The notes under the pieces are model-generated. The model was given only the letters and a program-made list of their open reading frames with translations, did not search any database and was not told the DNA's origin. A stretch of DNA of 64,000 nucleotides from Saprospiraceae bacterium (GTDB lineage: Bacteria > Bacteroidota > Bacteroidia > Chitinophagales > Saprospiraceae). Below are positions 36,348-45,361 of the stretch, piece by piece (positions within the stretch are counted from its first letter, which is position 1; every line of letters begins with the position of its first letter). The DNA lies in the NCBI GenBank assembly GCA_020628645.1, contig JAHDES010000015.1, positions 39,598 through 103,597 of the forward strand, in the 5' to 3' direction. The position numbers were made by a program, and so were the translations under genes.

Positions 36348-37583
36348 TTGCTTGATTGAAAATTCATAAAAGTCGGTGTTATCTGTAGCTTTTACTTGTA
36401 CATCCGTCGTTAGCAATAAATAGTAATTACCATCGCGTTCTACTGCAAAAATATCACCTACTTGTACCATATCTGATTCTGCAACGGTAATACCTGTATC
36501 AAAAACAGAAGTAATTTCTTCTGCAGTAGTTACCCCACCATAAGAAAATCCTTCTGGAAGTGCAGAAAAGTCAGGGACTCTCAATGTAGCATTATTGGTA
36601 GCAGCAATACGTTGTATCCAGTTTACATCTGGAGTTTGATTGCTATCAATACCTTGGTCACGAATTTCAGCAGCAGCATCCATCGAACCAGTACCATCAC
36701 CTGTATCTAAATCCAATCCACCCGTGCCTGAAGGACCACCTGCATTTAACAATACACCTATAATTTCAGATACTGGAGTACCTGCATTATACGTTTTATC
36801 CGCACTTACTGTTGTACCTGATCCGTCTGTTACTTCAAAAGTAAGCGTATGTGCACCATTGATTAAGGATACATAAATAGTACCCATAAAACCAGCTTGA
36901 TCTTCAGCAGGAAAAGGTTGTGGGTTAGAATCAAATTGAACCGCAGTATCTTTATAGCGTAAACGAGATAGGTCAGAAATCAATGTACCATCTTCATATA
37001 CTGCAATTGAAGCTAAGCCATTTGCTCCACCACCAGCTGTGATTGGGAAAGCAAATAAACCTGGACCAACGCCAGTTACTGCTCCATCGCCATTATCAAA
37101 GCTAATTGTTAGAGGTTCGCTTGCAACAGTAATGTTGATACTAGCAGAAGAAGTTATTGCATTAGCATCTGTAACTTCAAATTCATAGCCTAAAGTACCT
37201 TCAGCATGTGCAGTCAAGGTAATCGTCCAAGTAAATCCACCAACAGCATCACCTGTTACAACTTGAGGATTGTTTGGTACGTCAACAGTTTCGATAGAAA
37301 CAATACGAGAAGGATCTATTTGAAACCCATCTTCATAAATGGTTAAGCTCGTTAAATCACCTTCACCAGCTAAAGCTTGTAAACGCACTGAAAAGGCTGC
37401 ACCTGCATCAACAGTTGCATCTTCACTCAGTACATCAGTATCTGCTAATAGGCTAGTACTTGGACCAGTAGCACCGCCGCCGCCAGTACCGCCGCCACCC
37501 GTCTCATCTTCAAGACAAGAAGGCATTAAGAAAACGGCTAGGCCAATAAGACATAAGAATTTTAAAATTGATAAACTCTTCAT
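36345..37583 (-). CDS. Lipoprotein with Ig-like repeats, function unknown
   Basis: The protein has 412 residues with a lipoprotein signal ending LMPSC (lipid-modified Cys23). A Gly-rich linker (GGGGTGGGGATG) follows. Two Ig-like beta modules of related sequence cover about 55-155 and 160-270: both have a YEDG element (LTSLTIYEDGFQIDPSRI; LASIAVYEDGTLISDLSRL) and a TFEVTD-type final strand. A C-terminal part (about 275-412) is not recognised. It is expected at the outer membrane. The stop codon lies inside the last bases of the 107-bp repeat, so insertion of that element may have set the 3' end. Confidence 0.7.
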   Translation of the reverse strand: MKSLSILKFLCLIGLAVFLMPSCLEDETGGGGTGGGGATGPSTSLLADTDVLSEDATVDAGAAFSVRLQALAGEGDLTSLTIYEDGFQIDPSRIVSIETVDVPNNPQVVTGDAVGGFTWTITLTAHAEGTLGYEFEVTDANAITSSASINITVASEPLTISFDNGDGAVTGVGPGLFAFPITAGGGANGLASIAVYEDGTLISDLSRLRYKDTAVQFDSNPQPFPAEDQAGFMGTIYVSLINGAHTLTFEVTDGSGTTVSADKTYNAGTPVSEIIGVLLNAGGPSGTGGLDLDTGDGTGSMDAAAEIRDQGIDSNQTPDVNWIQRIAATNNATLRVPDFSALPEGFSYGGVTTAEEITSVFDTGITVAESDMVQVGDIFAVERDGNYYLLLTTDVQVKATDNTDFYEFSIKQ

Positions 37584-38283
37584 GATGTTTTTTAATTTTT
37601 AGGTTAAATGGTTTTTCTAGTTTAAAAAAGAATTAAACGTTATTAAAAAAAATATTTTTTGAAAAAATTGTGGTTTTGATGAAATTTCAAAATGTTCGTT
37701 TCTTTTAAATCAAAGATTTCTTGAACTACCCCATTTTTTATACCACACAATTTGTCAAAGAATGTCAAAAATTAAGCCGACATTAAATTAAATGGATAGT
37801 ATACCAACTAATTTGAATACGACTATTAAACGTAAAATTTAGACTTTTGCTGCGTGAAATGTCACTTAAAAAGTCTTAATTCTTGTTAAAGAAATCTAAA
37901 GAAATAGGTGCGTGAGATATTATTTCAAACGAAGATGTATTGAAAATAATTGCAATGCTTGAAGCTTGATGCCTGCAAAAGTAAGAAAAAAATAGGGAGT
38001 TGACAGAAAGTAAGAGAGTCTAATAATTACTTGGTTAAGCAAATAATGTATTAGCAAACTGTCAACTACCCTGATTAGCTTCTCTAAAATATTAAATAAA
38101 TTGCTTCATTTTAGCTAAGATTATGTTAATTTGCTTATCTTAAAAGACTTTAACCTTTTTAGGTATATGAATAACTGAAATTGTTAATTAAAATCGTTTA
38201 AATATACTGATTGTTAATTTTTTATAAATTGTTAATTTAACAAAATAAAGTACCTTAACATACGTTAATTATCTTTACATTTA
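37584..38283. other. Long divergent intergenic region
   Basis: This 700-base stretch lies between the lipoprotein gene (minus) and meaB (plus). It contains a long inverted repeat at 37994-38072 and three copies of ATTGTTAATT shortly before meaB (38180, 38210, 38228). No credible small gene was seen. Confidence 0.5.
37994..38072. repeat. Long imperfect inverted repeat
   Basis: AGGGAGTTGACAG (37994-38006) pairs with CTGTCAACTACCCT (38059-38072) with one bulged base. A second stem CTAATA/TATTAG (38020-38025 with 38049-38054) is nested inside. Confidence 0.7.
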
Positions 38284-39375
38284 ATGGCAAAACATCCAAA
38301 AAATAGAACGGATCGACAAATACGTAAAGGCGTGACACAAAAGCAATCCATTAATCCAAATGCTGCTCAACATTTTTTGCGCCATAAGCGAAAGCAACAT
38401 CCTTTGTCCTATTATGTAGATGGCATTCTTGCTAGTGACCGAGTTATTCTTGGGCAAGCCATTACCTTAATTGAAAGTACAGCATTAGCCCATCAAGATT
38501 TAGCGCAACAAATTATAGAGGCTTGTTTACCTAATTCAGGACAATCCATTCGAATAGGTATTACAGGCACGCCTGGTGTAGGCAAAAGTACCTTTATTGA
38601 AGCCTTTGGAACGCAGCTTATTCAATCAGGTAAGCGTATTGCTGCATTAGCAGTAGACCCGACCAGTCAAGTAACGAAAGGAAGTATTCTTGGAGATAAA
38701 ACGCGTATGGAAATGCTTTCTACGGATACTAATGCATTTATTCGTCCTTCTCCTGCGGGAGATTCATTGGGAGGAGTGGCTCGAAAGACGAGAGAAGCAA
38801 TTATACTTTGTGAAGCAGCAGCTTATGATACCATTATTATTGAAACAGTTGGAGTGGGGCAGTCGGAGACGGCGGTGCATTCTATGGTAGATTTCTTCTT
38901 GTTGCTTTTGTTACCAGGGGCAGGAGATGAATTACAAGGTATAAAAAGAGGAATTGTTGAAATGGCAGATTTAGTAGTGGTTAATAAATCGGATGGGGAT
39001 CGTCAAACTTTGGCACGCCAAACCAAAAGAGCTTATCAAAATGCCTTACATCTTTTTCCAACTAAAGAAAGTCAATGGTCACCTAAAGTAGTAACAGCTT
39101 CTGCTTTACAGAAAGAAGGTATTCAGGAAATTTGGGAGAAGATTCAAGATTTTTATACTCAGATGACTACCTCTAATTATTTCCAACAACATCGAGACGA
39201 TCAAGCGATTTATTGGCTACATGAAAGTATTCGACAACAATTATCAGCTTCTTTTTATGGACAAGCTGCTATAAAAGAACAACTAATCAAAATGGAGCAA
39301 AAAATATTAGCCAAGCAATATTCACCTTTCAAAGCTGCTGACGAATTGCTTCAATTTTGGCGTAAGTCTTTCTAA
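38284..39375 (+). CDS. meaB: MeaB/ArgK-type G3E-family P-loop GTPase
   Basis: The protein has 363 residues. It belongs to the chaperone GTPases that guard adenosylcobalamin-dependent mutases such as methylmalonyl-CoA mutase by editing cofactor loading. The P-loop GITGTPGVGKST is near 96-107, the Mg/switch region is DPTSQVTKGSILGDKTRM, a Walker B-type segment IIIETVGVGQSE follows, and the specificity motif is NKSDGD. The N-terminal 35 residues are basic (KHPKNRTDRQIRKG). No mutase gene is next to it in this window. The only cobalamin enzyme present, EutBC, is 13 kb away and not a known MeaB partner. Confidence 0.92.
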   Translation: MAKHPKNRTDRQIRKGVTQKQSINPNAAQHFLRHKRKQHPLSYYVDGILASDRVILGQAITLIESTALAHQDLAQQIIEACLPNSGQSIRIGITGTPGVGKSTFIEAFGTQLIQSGKRIAALAVDPTSQVTKGSILGDKTRMEMLSTDTNAFIRPSPAGDSLGGVARKTREAIILCEAAAYDTIIIETVGVGQSETAVHSMVDFFLLLLLPGAGDELQGIKRGIVEMADLVVVNKSDGDRQTLARQTKRAYQNALHLFPTKESQWSPKVVTASALQKEGIQEIWEKIQDFYTQMTTSNYFQQHRDDQAIYWLHESIRQQLSASFYGQAAIKEQLIKMEQKILAKQYSPFKAADELLQFWRKSF

Positions 39376-39440
39376 GTATTTGTCAAAAAAAAACTTCCCT
39401 CTCTAAGTTTTTCCAATTAGTTCAAGAAAACTCATTATCC

Positions 39441-39476
39441 CCGACCTGTCGGTTTCCCTTTGGCGGGACAGGCAAT
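39441..39476. repeat. GC-rich hairpin, REP-like
   Basis: CCTGTC and GACAGG enclose GGTTTCCCTTTGGCGG, a GC-rich island in AT-rich DNA after meaB. The composition and form resemble short dispersed palindromes. A terminator role is possible, but there is no T-run. Confidence 0.5.
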
Positions 39477-39557
39477 CGTTTATCTTTTCACTATTTGAAG
39501 AAAATCGGGAAGTAATTATTTGACCGTTACTAAATGAACAAAAAAATTATTAGGCTA

Positions 39558-39597
39558 GACTTGGTAAATTGGTGTGATCTACCAAGTCCGCCAATTT
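39558..39597. repeat. Two interlocked inverted repeats after the sulfur operon
   Basis: GACTTGGTA (39558-39566) pairs with TACCAAGTC (39580-39588). AAATTGG (39566-39572), inside that loop, pairs with CCAATTT (39591-39597) outside it. The pattern is pseudoknot-like or allows alternative pairing. It lies just past the stop of the FAD reductase gene at 39604, and an A-run at 39541-39546 gives a U-tract on the minus strand, so it may be the operon terminator. Confidence 0.6.
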
Positions 39598-39603
39598 GTT
39601 TTT

Positions 39604-40611
39604 CTAAGCAAAGGCTTCTACACCATTTACAGTAGTATATTTAAAACTTAATTTCTTATCTGGATAAATATATTTAAAAGCAGATTGCACCATCAAAGTC
39701 GCTTCATGATAGCCGCATAAAATCAGTTTTAATTTCCCTGGATAGGTATTAATATCACCGATGGCATAGATGCCTTCTACATTGGTGCTATAATCTAAGG
39801 TATTGACTTCAATTGCATTTTTATTAATGGTCAGTCCCCAATCGGCAATAGGCCCCAGTTTTGGAGATAAGCCAAATAAAGGCACAAAATGATCTGTAGA
39901 TAAGACTTGTTCTCCTTCCGTTTTATGTTTGATAACAACATCGGATAATTTGCCATTTCCACGAAGGGCTACAGCTTGTGTATCTGTCATTAATTTAACT
40001 CGTCCAGTATGTGCTAAATCCATCACTTTTTCTACAGAATCCAATGCTCCTCTAAACGATTGACGACGATGAATTAAGGTTACATCTTCCGCTATATCAG
40101 CTAAATAAATCGTCCAATCCAATGCAGAATCTCCTCCACCTGCTAAAACGACGCGTTTATTCCGATAGAATTCTGGATCTTTTATGATGTATTCTACACC
40201 TTTATCTTCAAAACGAGCCAAGTTTTCTAAAGGCGGTTTACGTGGTTCAAAACAACCTAAGCCTCCTGCAATAGCAATTACAGGTGCATTGATTTTTGTA
40301 CCTTTATTGGTCGTTAGAACAAAAGAATTGTCCTCTAAACGTTCAATTTGTTCTGCACGTTCTCCAAGTGTAAAACCGGGTTTAAAAGGAGCGATTTGTT
40401 CCAATTGATTTTTGATTAAATCACCCGCTAAAATGGAAGGAAAACCTGGAATATCATAAATAGGTTTCTTCGGATAAATTTCTGTCAACTGTCCCCCTGC
40501 TTGTGGCAAGGAATCTACTAAGTGACAACGCAATTTGAGTAATCCTGCTTCAAAAACAGTAAAGAGACCACACGGGCCTGCCCCAATAATGAGAATATCG
40601 GTTTGTATCAT
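39604..40611 (-). CDS. FAD-dependent NAD(P)H oxidoreductase, ferredoxin-NADP reductase type (TrxB-like)
   Basis: This 335-residue two-dinucleotide-domain flavoprotein has an FAD site GAGPCGLFTVFEAG near 9-22, then GGQLTEIYPKKPIYDIPGFP, an NADPH site VVLAGGGDSALDWTIYLA near 150, and the final FAD motif YAIGDINTYPGKLKL near 285. There is no CxxC redox pair, which separates it from thioredoxin reductase and fits type 2 ferredoxin-NADP reductases. As the last gene of the sulfur operon it probably supplies electrons for the ferredoxin-dependent siroheme reductase. That role is inferred from context. The gap from cysH is 163 bases. Confidence 0.88.
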   Translation of the reverse strand: MIQTDILIIGAGPCGLFTVFEAGLLKLRCHLVDSLPQAGGQLTEIYPKKPIYDIPGFPSILAGDLIKNQLEQIAPFKPGFTLGERAEQIERLEDNSFVLTTNKGTKINAPVIAIAGGLGCFEPRKPPLENLARFEDKGVEYIIKDPEFYRNKRVVLAGGGDSALDWTIYLADIAEDVTLIHRRQSFRGALDSVEKVMDLAHTGRVKLMTDTQAVALRGNGKLSDVVIKHKTEGEQVLSTDHFVPLFGLSPKLGPIADWGLTINKNAIEVNTLDYSTNVEGIYAIGDINTYPGKLKLILCGYHEATLMVQSAFKYIYPDKKLSFKYTTVNGVEAFA

Positions 40612-40774
40612 GGTAGTATAATTTATTTAGATTTTATAGATTCTTAGACTTTTAGACACTAGACTTTTAGATGAATAGACAAATAGACGTAGGACTTTTT
40701 CCATATTAGTTAGGAGTCTATGCTTTCGATAATGTCCCTAAATTCATGTGTTCGTTCATTTAGACTTTAGATGA

Positions 40775-41512
40775 TTAGGAGGTTTTCTTTTTGTTGAAAT
40801 AATTGGGATGAAGACCACATTCGGTTTTTTGAGTGCCTAGCCAACGTCCTTCTCTTCCTTTACCTTTGAGTGTACAATGCGAGCATCCAATGGAATCGTA
40901 TCCCTGATCTTGAAGGGGGTGTTTAGGAAGTTGATAATAATCAAGATGGTAGAGAAATTCTCCTTCATTGATATCAATAAGGGGATGGAATTTTATAATA
41001 TCGCCTTGTTTTTCAAATACCCTTAAATGGGATCGAAAGTCCGTTTGATACGCCATTAAACCAGAAATCCAAATATTGTGTCGTGCTACAATTGGCTCTA
41101 GTGGAGCGACTTTGTTAATCGTGCAACACATTTTGGGGTGTTCTGTCCACCATTCTTCTTCCGTTGTTAGTTTATTTTGAACAGGGTGGGGGAGGACTTC
41201 AATAATATCTAGATCAAATAATTGGCTTAGTTGTTCTTTATAACTTATGGTTTCTGGAAAATGATAACTCGTATTAATAAAATGAATGCGTTGTGAAGGA
41301 CGAATTTGATGTAACAAATGCAGTAAGAAAACCGATTTTGTACCAAAAGAAGACGTCATTAATACTTCCTCTTCTGAGAAATAGGTGTACAATTTTTCAA
41401 TACGTTCTTTAAACGAAAGTGGTGTAAAAATGGCATTCAGCTCTTCTATTGTTAAGGCTTCTTTTCGATCTTCCTTTTTTACGCTTATTATTTTACCAAT
41501 ATTTTTAGTCAT
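40775..41512 (-). CDS. cysH: Phosphoadenylyl/adenylyl-sulfate reductase
   Basis: This 245-residue enzyme reduces APS or PAPS to sulfite with thioredoxin. A PP-loop-type fold has SSFGTKSVFLLHLL near 54-67. The catalytic tail motif is ECGLH near 235. It also has the Cys pair MCCTIN and the later CSHC; the CC...CxxC pattern binds a [4Fe-4S] cluster and marks the APS-reducing type. It lies in the operon with the sulfite reductase that consumes its product. No ATP sulfurylase or APS kinase gene is in the window, so sulfate activation must be encoded elsewhere. The start at 41512 precedes a Lys-rich N-terminus. Confidence 0.92.
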   Translation of the reverse strand: MTKNIGKIISVKKEDRKEALTIEELNAIFTPLSFKERIEKLYTYFSEEEVLMTSSFGTKSVFLLHLLHQIRPSQRIHFINTSYHFPETISYKEQLSQLFDLDIIEVLPHPVQNKLTTEEEWWTEHPKMCCTINKVAPLEPIVARHNIWISGLMAYQTDFRSHLRVFEKQGDIIKFHPLIDINEGEFLYHLDYYQLPKHPLQDQGYDSIGCSHCTLKGKGREGRWLGTQKTECGLHPNYFNKKKTS

Positions 41513-41624
41513 TGTTCATTTATGCTTTTGTTACTTGGAGATGTTAGATCATTAGATTTTAGATTCTTAGACCAGACAACAAATAATTTTTTTTTCATGT
41601 CTATTCTACAATAACAATAATTTA

Positions 41625-42239
41625 TTAATGTACTTCTTGTTCTTCTTCTACTAGTTTGGCTGTAATGTTATTTAAGGCTTTTACTTTTTGAGTGAAATTA
41701 CCTGTTAAGCGATCTCGAATGATTCTCAAATTTTCTAAAAGATCATCTACATCATTGGGCAAAACTTCTTCCAAAACTTGTCGAAAACGCTTTGCAAAAG
41801 TGGGTGACTTTCCATTCGTAGAAATTGCTACTTTTAAATGTCCACGAGTTACAATCGAACCCAAATAAAAATCGCAAAGCGCAGGTGTATCTGCTACGTT
41901 GACTAATTTGCCTTTGGCTTTCGCTTCGTTTCGAACAGTGATATTTAATTCATGGATATTGGTAGCGGCAATCACCATATCATGACCATCAATATCTGAT
42001 GGTTCAAATTCTTTTTTAATGATGGTAACTGAATGGTTAGGTTTTGAAATAAGTAGTTCTTCTATTTCTGATGATACCCAAGGGGCTACCATTGTAATGC
42101 GTGCGTCAGGACTACTTTTTAGTATAAAATGAAGTTTTTCATGCCCGACTTCTCCTGCTCCTACAATGAGCATGTTTAGTTGATGTAATTTTAAAAAAAT
42201 TGGATATAAAGGGTTTGTTTTTGTTACCAAATCAGCCAT
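41625..42239 (-). CDS. Precorrin-2 dehydrogenase/sirohydrochlorin ferrochelatase domain protein (CysG N-terminal type)
   Basis: The protein is about 204 residues from the chosen start MADLVTKTN (42239). The longer frame from 42314 adds 25 residues (MNIFLNNHS...) not typical of the family. The NAD site is NMLIVGAGEVGHEKLHFIL, followed by the siroheme-synthase core (VTIIKKEF, MVIAATNIHELN, NVADTPALCDFYLGSIV, STNGKSPTFAKRFRQ). It oxidises precorrin-2 to sirohydrochlorin and inserts iron, the last steps to siroheme, the cofactor of the reductase at the head of this operon. The methyltransferase half of CysG is a separate gene (cobA) just upstream. Confidence 0.88.
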   Translation of the reverse strand: MADLVTKTNPLYPIFLKLHQLNMLIVGAGEVGHEKLHFILKSSPDARITMVAPWVSSEIEELLISKPNHSVTIIKKEFEPSDIDGHDMVIAATNIHELNITVRNEAKAKGKLVNVADTPALCDFYLGSIVTRGHLKVAISTNGKSPTFAKRFRQVLEEVLPNDVDDLLENLRIIRDRLTGNFTQKVKALNNITAKLVEEEQEVH

Positions 42240-42337
42240 TTCTGTTATGATTTTTTTAAAAATGTTAGTTTTTGATGAAATTTCTATTGAATGATTATTC
42301 AAAAATATGTTCATATATTCGTCTGATTGACAGTAGG

Positions 42338-43114
42338 TTATTTATCTTTTTTAGCAAGTATATTCTTAACCAAATTTAATTGAGGATGTAAATTAACCAC
42401 CTCTCCAATCACAATAATACCTGGTGTACCTAAACCTGTCGCTTCTACTTTTGCAGCAATTGTACTTACTGTTCCAAGTAGTGTTTTTTCATTATCTCTT
42501 GTACCATTTTGAATTACCATCACAGGTGTATCTGCTTTACCTGCTGCTGTGAAATGTTCGGCGATTTCACGAATTTTACGCATACCCATCAAGATGACAG
42601 CAGTAGCTGAAGATTGCGCGGCAATAGCAATATCGCTTGATAATTTTCCAGATCGTGTGGTCGCTGTTAATACCCAAAAACTTTCATTTACTCCTCGACG
42701 AGTTAATGGGACATGTTGCATTTCAGGAACTGCAATACAACTAGAAATACCAGGAATAATTTGCGTGTCAATGACAAAAGCTTCTGCAAATTGTAGCTCT
42801 TCATGTCCACGCCCAAAAACAAAAGGATCACCGCCTTTTAAGCGAACCACATGCCCATGTGTATAGGCATATTGGACGAGCATCATATTGATCTCTTCTT
42901 GTGAAAAGCGATGATTATTCGCGCGTTTGCCCACATAAATTCGCTCCGCATTTTCAGGAGCATAGGCTAAAATCTCTGGATTCACTAAGGCATCATATAA
43001 AATGACATCCGCAGAACGGAGTGCCTTTACGGCTTTAATCGTTAATAAATCTGGATCGCCTGGACCAGCTCCGACGATGGATATTTTAGGTTGTATAGTT
43101 GTTGTATGAGTCAT
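42338..43114 (-). CDS. cobA: Uroporphyrinogen-III C-methyltransferase (SUMT)
   Basis: The protein is about 258 residues from MTHTTTIQPK (43114). An in-frame ATG at 43159 would add 15 residues and begin five bases after the preceding stop. Tetrapyrrole methylase motifs are all present: ISIVGAGPGDPDLLTIKA, ADVILYDALVN, VRLKGGDPFVFGRGHEE, IPGISSCIAVP, PLTRRGV and GTPGIIVIGEVV. The enzyme makes precorrin-2, which the next gene turns into siroheme. It is tightly linked to the siroheme reductase upstream (stop at 43165). Confidence 0.93.
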   Translation of the reverse strand: MTHTTTIQPKISIVGAGPGDPDLLTIKAVKALRSADVILYDALVNPEILAYAPENAERIYVGKRANNHRFSQEEINMMLVQYAYTHGHVVRLKGGDPFVFGRGHEELQFAEAFVIDTQIIPGISSCIAVPEMQHVPLTRRGVNESFWVLTATTRSGKLSSDIAIAAQSSATAVILMGMRKIREIAEHFTAAGKADTPVMVIQNGTRDNEKTLLGTVSTIAAKVEATGLGTPGIIVIGEVVNLHPQLNLVKNILAKKDK

Positions 43115-43164
43115 GTCTGTTTTATTTATAGATTTTTGAGTTAGGAAACTCAACGCCATCTTAG

Positions 43165-45309
43165 TTATGCTTTGTAATAATTACCGATCACTTCTTTATC
43201 ATCGCCTCCTTTGAGTTGCGCTTCGCGTATTTGTATTACTTTTTTGAAAAAATCAGCGGCTTGTAAATGATAGCGTTTAGCAAATCCTTCGGTGGGTTCA
43301 TTTTCATTAATTTGTAAGACCAAATTTGGAAAGTCTGTACTTAGTTCAATTAAATTTCCATTGACATAATGTGTTTGAAAATCATTGATAATGCCTTTGT
43401 GCGTATTACATTTTTTATCAGCACTTAGTAATAAAGCTTTTGCACCAATGACCATTGCAGCATACGATTGATAAATGCTATCAGCCCATGCTTTATTTTC
43501 AATAGCGAGATTGGATAGTTTCACTTTTTCTTTAGCATCATTGATAATAGTGCCCACCATATCCAATGCTACACCAGCACATTCTCCTACACCAATTTCT
43601 TGGACATATTCATGGTCTTGTCCCCAATCGAAATAATCAGAAGGACTTAATTTTTCAATATCTGCTAATGGTTTTAATAAATCATAGAAATAGCGTTTGC
43701 CTTGACGGTAGTAGTAATCATTGAAATATTCGCCTTCCTTTCCATTGGTTTCATAATCATTTAGAATAGAGCGTAAACCATCAGGAATCATTTTGGTCGG
43801 TAGTTTAATGACTTTTTCAGCGATAAAACCTTCTCCATTTGGTGCCACTCCTCCTCCCAAAACGACTTGCATCGCTGGAATAACTAAAGGACGTTTTTTA
43901 ATCGAACTGCCATGAAAGCCAATTTGTGCTGCCATGTGTTGCCCACAAGCATTCATACAACCACTAATCTTGATTTTAATATTTGATTCATTAATAAGAT
44001 GGGTATATTCTTCTCGTACCACTTCTTCTAAAATACCTGCCAAGCCCGTACTATTCGTCACGCCTAATGCACAAGTATCTGTACCTGGGCAAGCCGTCAC
44101 ATCTGCAAGAGTATCAAAACCTGGTTCTGCCAAACCTAATTCATCTAATACATTGAAAATATGAGCGAGTGTTTCTTTCCGAACGAATTTGAGAATCAAG
44201 CCTTGATTAACCGTAAGACGAATATCATCGGCCGCATATTCTTTGACTAATTGAGCTAATTTTCGAGCCGTTTCTGCTTGAATATCACCTAATGGTACTC
44301 GCACTTGAACGGCATACCATCCCTTTTGCTTTTGTTCATAGATATTGGTAGCTAACCAAAGGTCAAATTTAGATTGATTTCGAGCTTCTTTTGTTGGTGC
44401 TTCTTTAAATGGAGCAGGTTCAGGGACAGGAACTAGATTTCGATCAATGCTTACAGATTTGTTTTTGATGGCAATTCGTTCTTTTTCTACCAATTCCATG
44501 AATCCTTCTAAACCATATTTTTTCACCAAAAATTTCATTCGTGCTTTGAAGCGTTTTTCGCGTTCGCCATAGCGATCAAATACACGAATCGCAGCTTCCA
44601 TAAAAGGAATGATTTGATCTTCTGCTATAAATTCATAAGCCGTTTGTGCCACCATGGATTGCGCTCCTAATCCACCCCCAATAACTAGTTTAAAGCCACG
44701 AATTTCTTCGCCTTTTTCTTTTTTTATTCTTGGGATAAAGCCAAAATCATGGAAATAAGTGAATGCTGAATCTTTGTCAGAAGAAGAGAAGGCAGGTTTA
44801 ATTTTACGTCCCATATCTTGACAGATGGGATTGCGCAAGAAATATTCGTAAGTCGCATGTACATAAGGAGACACATCAAATAATTCATCTGGATCAATTC
44901 CTGCATTGGCGGAAGCTGTTAAATTACGCACGGTATTACCACAAGCTTCTCTTGCTGTTACACCTACTTCTGCTAGCTCTTTCCATACATAAGGCGAATC
45001 GGCTAATTTCACATAGTGCATCTGGATATTTTGTCGGGTAGTGATGTGAAGATTGCCATTGGTATATTTTTCAGATACATCTGCCAGACGGATAAGTTGC
45101 TCCGCGGTTAATTTCCCATAAGGGATTTTTGTACGAAACATGTGTACCCCAAATTGACGTTGCCCATAGACGCCACGCGTCAAGCGATAGTGCTTGAAAC
45201 GTTCTTCATCTTCTTTTCCTGATTTAAAAGCGTTGATTCTTCTTTGTAATTCTAGGATGTCTTTGACATTGACATCAGCAACTTTACTTAAATCCAGATT
45301 GCGGCTCAT
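43165..45309 (-). CDS. Ferredoxin-type siroheme sulfite (or nitrite) reductase with C-terminal helical extension
   Basis: The protein has 714 residues from MSRNLDLSKV. The frame runs open to an ATG at 45399, but those extra 30 codons are read from the terminator hairpin of the attenuator, so 45309 is the real start. Two ferredoxin-like/siroheme modules are present: RGVYGQRQFGVHMFRTKIPYG (split to stay short: first half ends FGVHM), NIQMHYVKL and CGNTVRNLT, with cluster cysteines in TACPGTDTC and SGCMNACGQH. The last ~130 residues (about 585-714) are an extra all-helical, HEPN-like segment. Operon partners (cysH, siroheme genes) argue for sulfite reduction to sulfide. It is regulated by the two poly-Cys leaders upstream. 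Confidence 0.9.
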   Translation of the reverse strand: MSRNLDLSKVADVNVKDILELQRRINAFKSGKEDEERFKHYRLTRGVYGQRQFGVHMFRTKIPYGKLTAEQLIRLADVSEKYTNGNLHITTRQNIQMHYVKLADSPYVWKELAEVGVTAREACGNTVRNLTASANAGIDPDELFDVSPYVHATYEYFLRNPICQDMGRKIKPAFSSSDKDSAFTYFHDFGFIPRIKKEKGEEIRGFKLVIGGGLGAQSMVAQTAYEFIAEDQIIPFMEAAIRVFDRYGEREKRFKARMKFLVKKYGLEGFMELVEKERIAIKNKSVSIDRNLVPVPEPAPFKEAPTKEARNQSKFDLWLATNIYEQKQKGWYAVQVRVPLGDIQAETARKLAQLVKEYAADDIRLTVNQGLILKFVRKETLAHIFNVLDELGLAEPGFDTLADVTACPGTDTCALGVTNSTGLAGILEEVVREEYTHLINESNIKIKISGCMNACGQHMAAQIGFHGSSIKKRPLVIPAMQVVLGGGVAPNGEGFIAEKVIKLPTKMIPDGLRSILNDYETNGKEGEYFNDYYYRQGKRYFYDLLKPLADIEKLSPSDYFDWGQDHEYVQEIGVGECAGVALDMVGTIINDAKEKVKLSNLAIENKAWADSIYQSYAAMVIGAKALLLSADKKCNTHKGIINDFQTHYVNGNLIELSTDFPNLVLQINENEPTEGFAKRYHLQAADFFKKVIQIREAQLKGGDDKEVIGNYYKA

Positions 45310-45361
45310 GATGTTTATTTTTGATGAATTTTTTATTGATATTGTGAATTGACTAATCTTG

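Noticed and set aside
39604..40611. Thioredoxin reductase
   Set aside because: The FAD/NADPH motifs fit, but the CxxC redox pair is missing, so a ferredoxin-NADP reductase type is the better call.
42549..42866. Open frames antisense to cobA and to other long genes (for example 56118-56543, 59651-60037, 30819-31109)
   Set aside because: They lie opposite well-supported genes and their sequences are reverse-strand artefacts.
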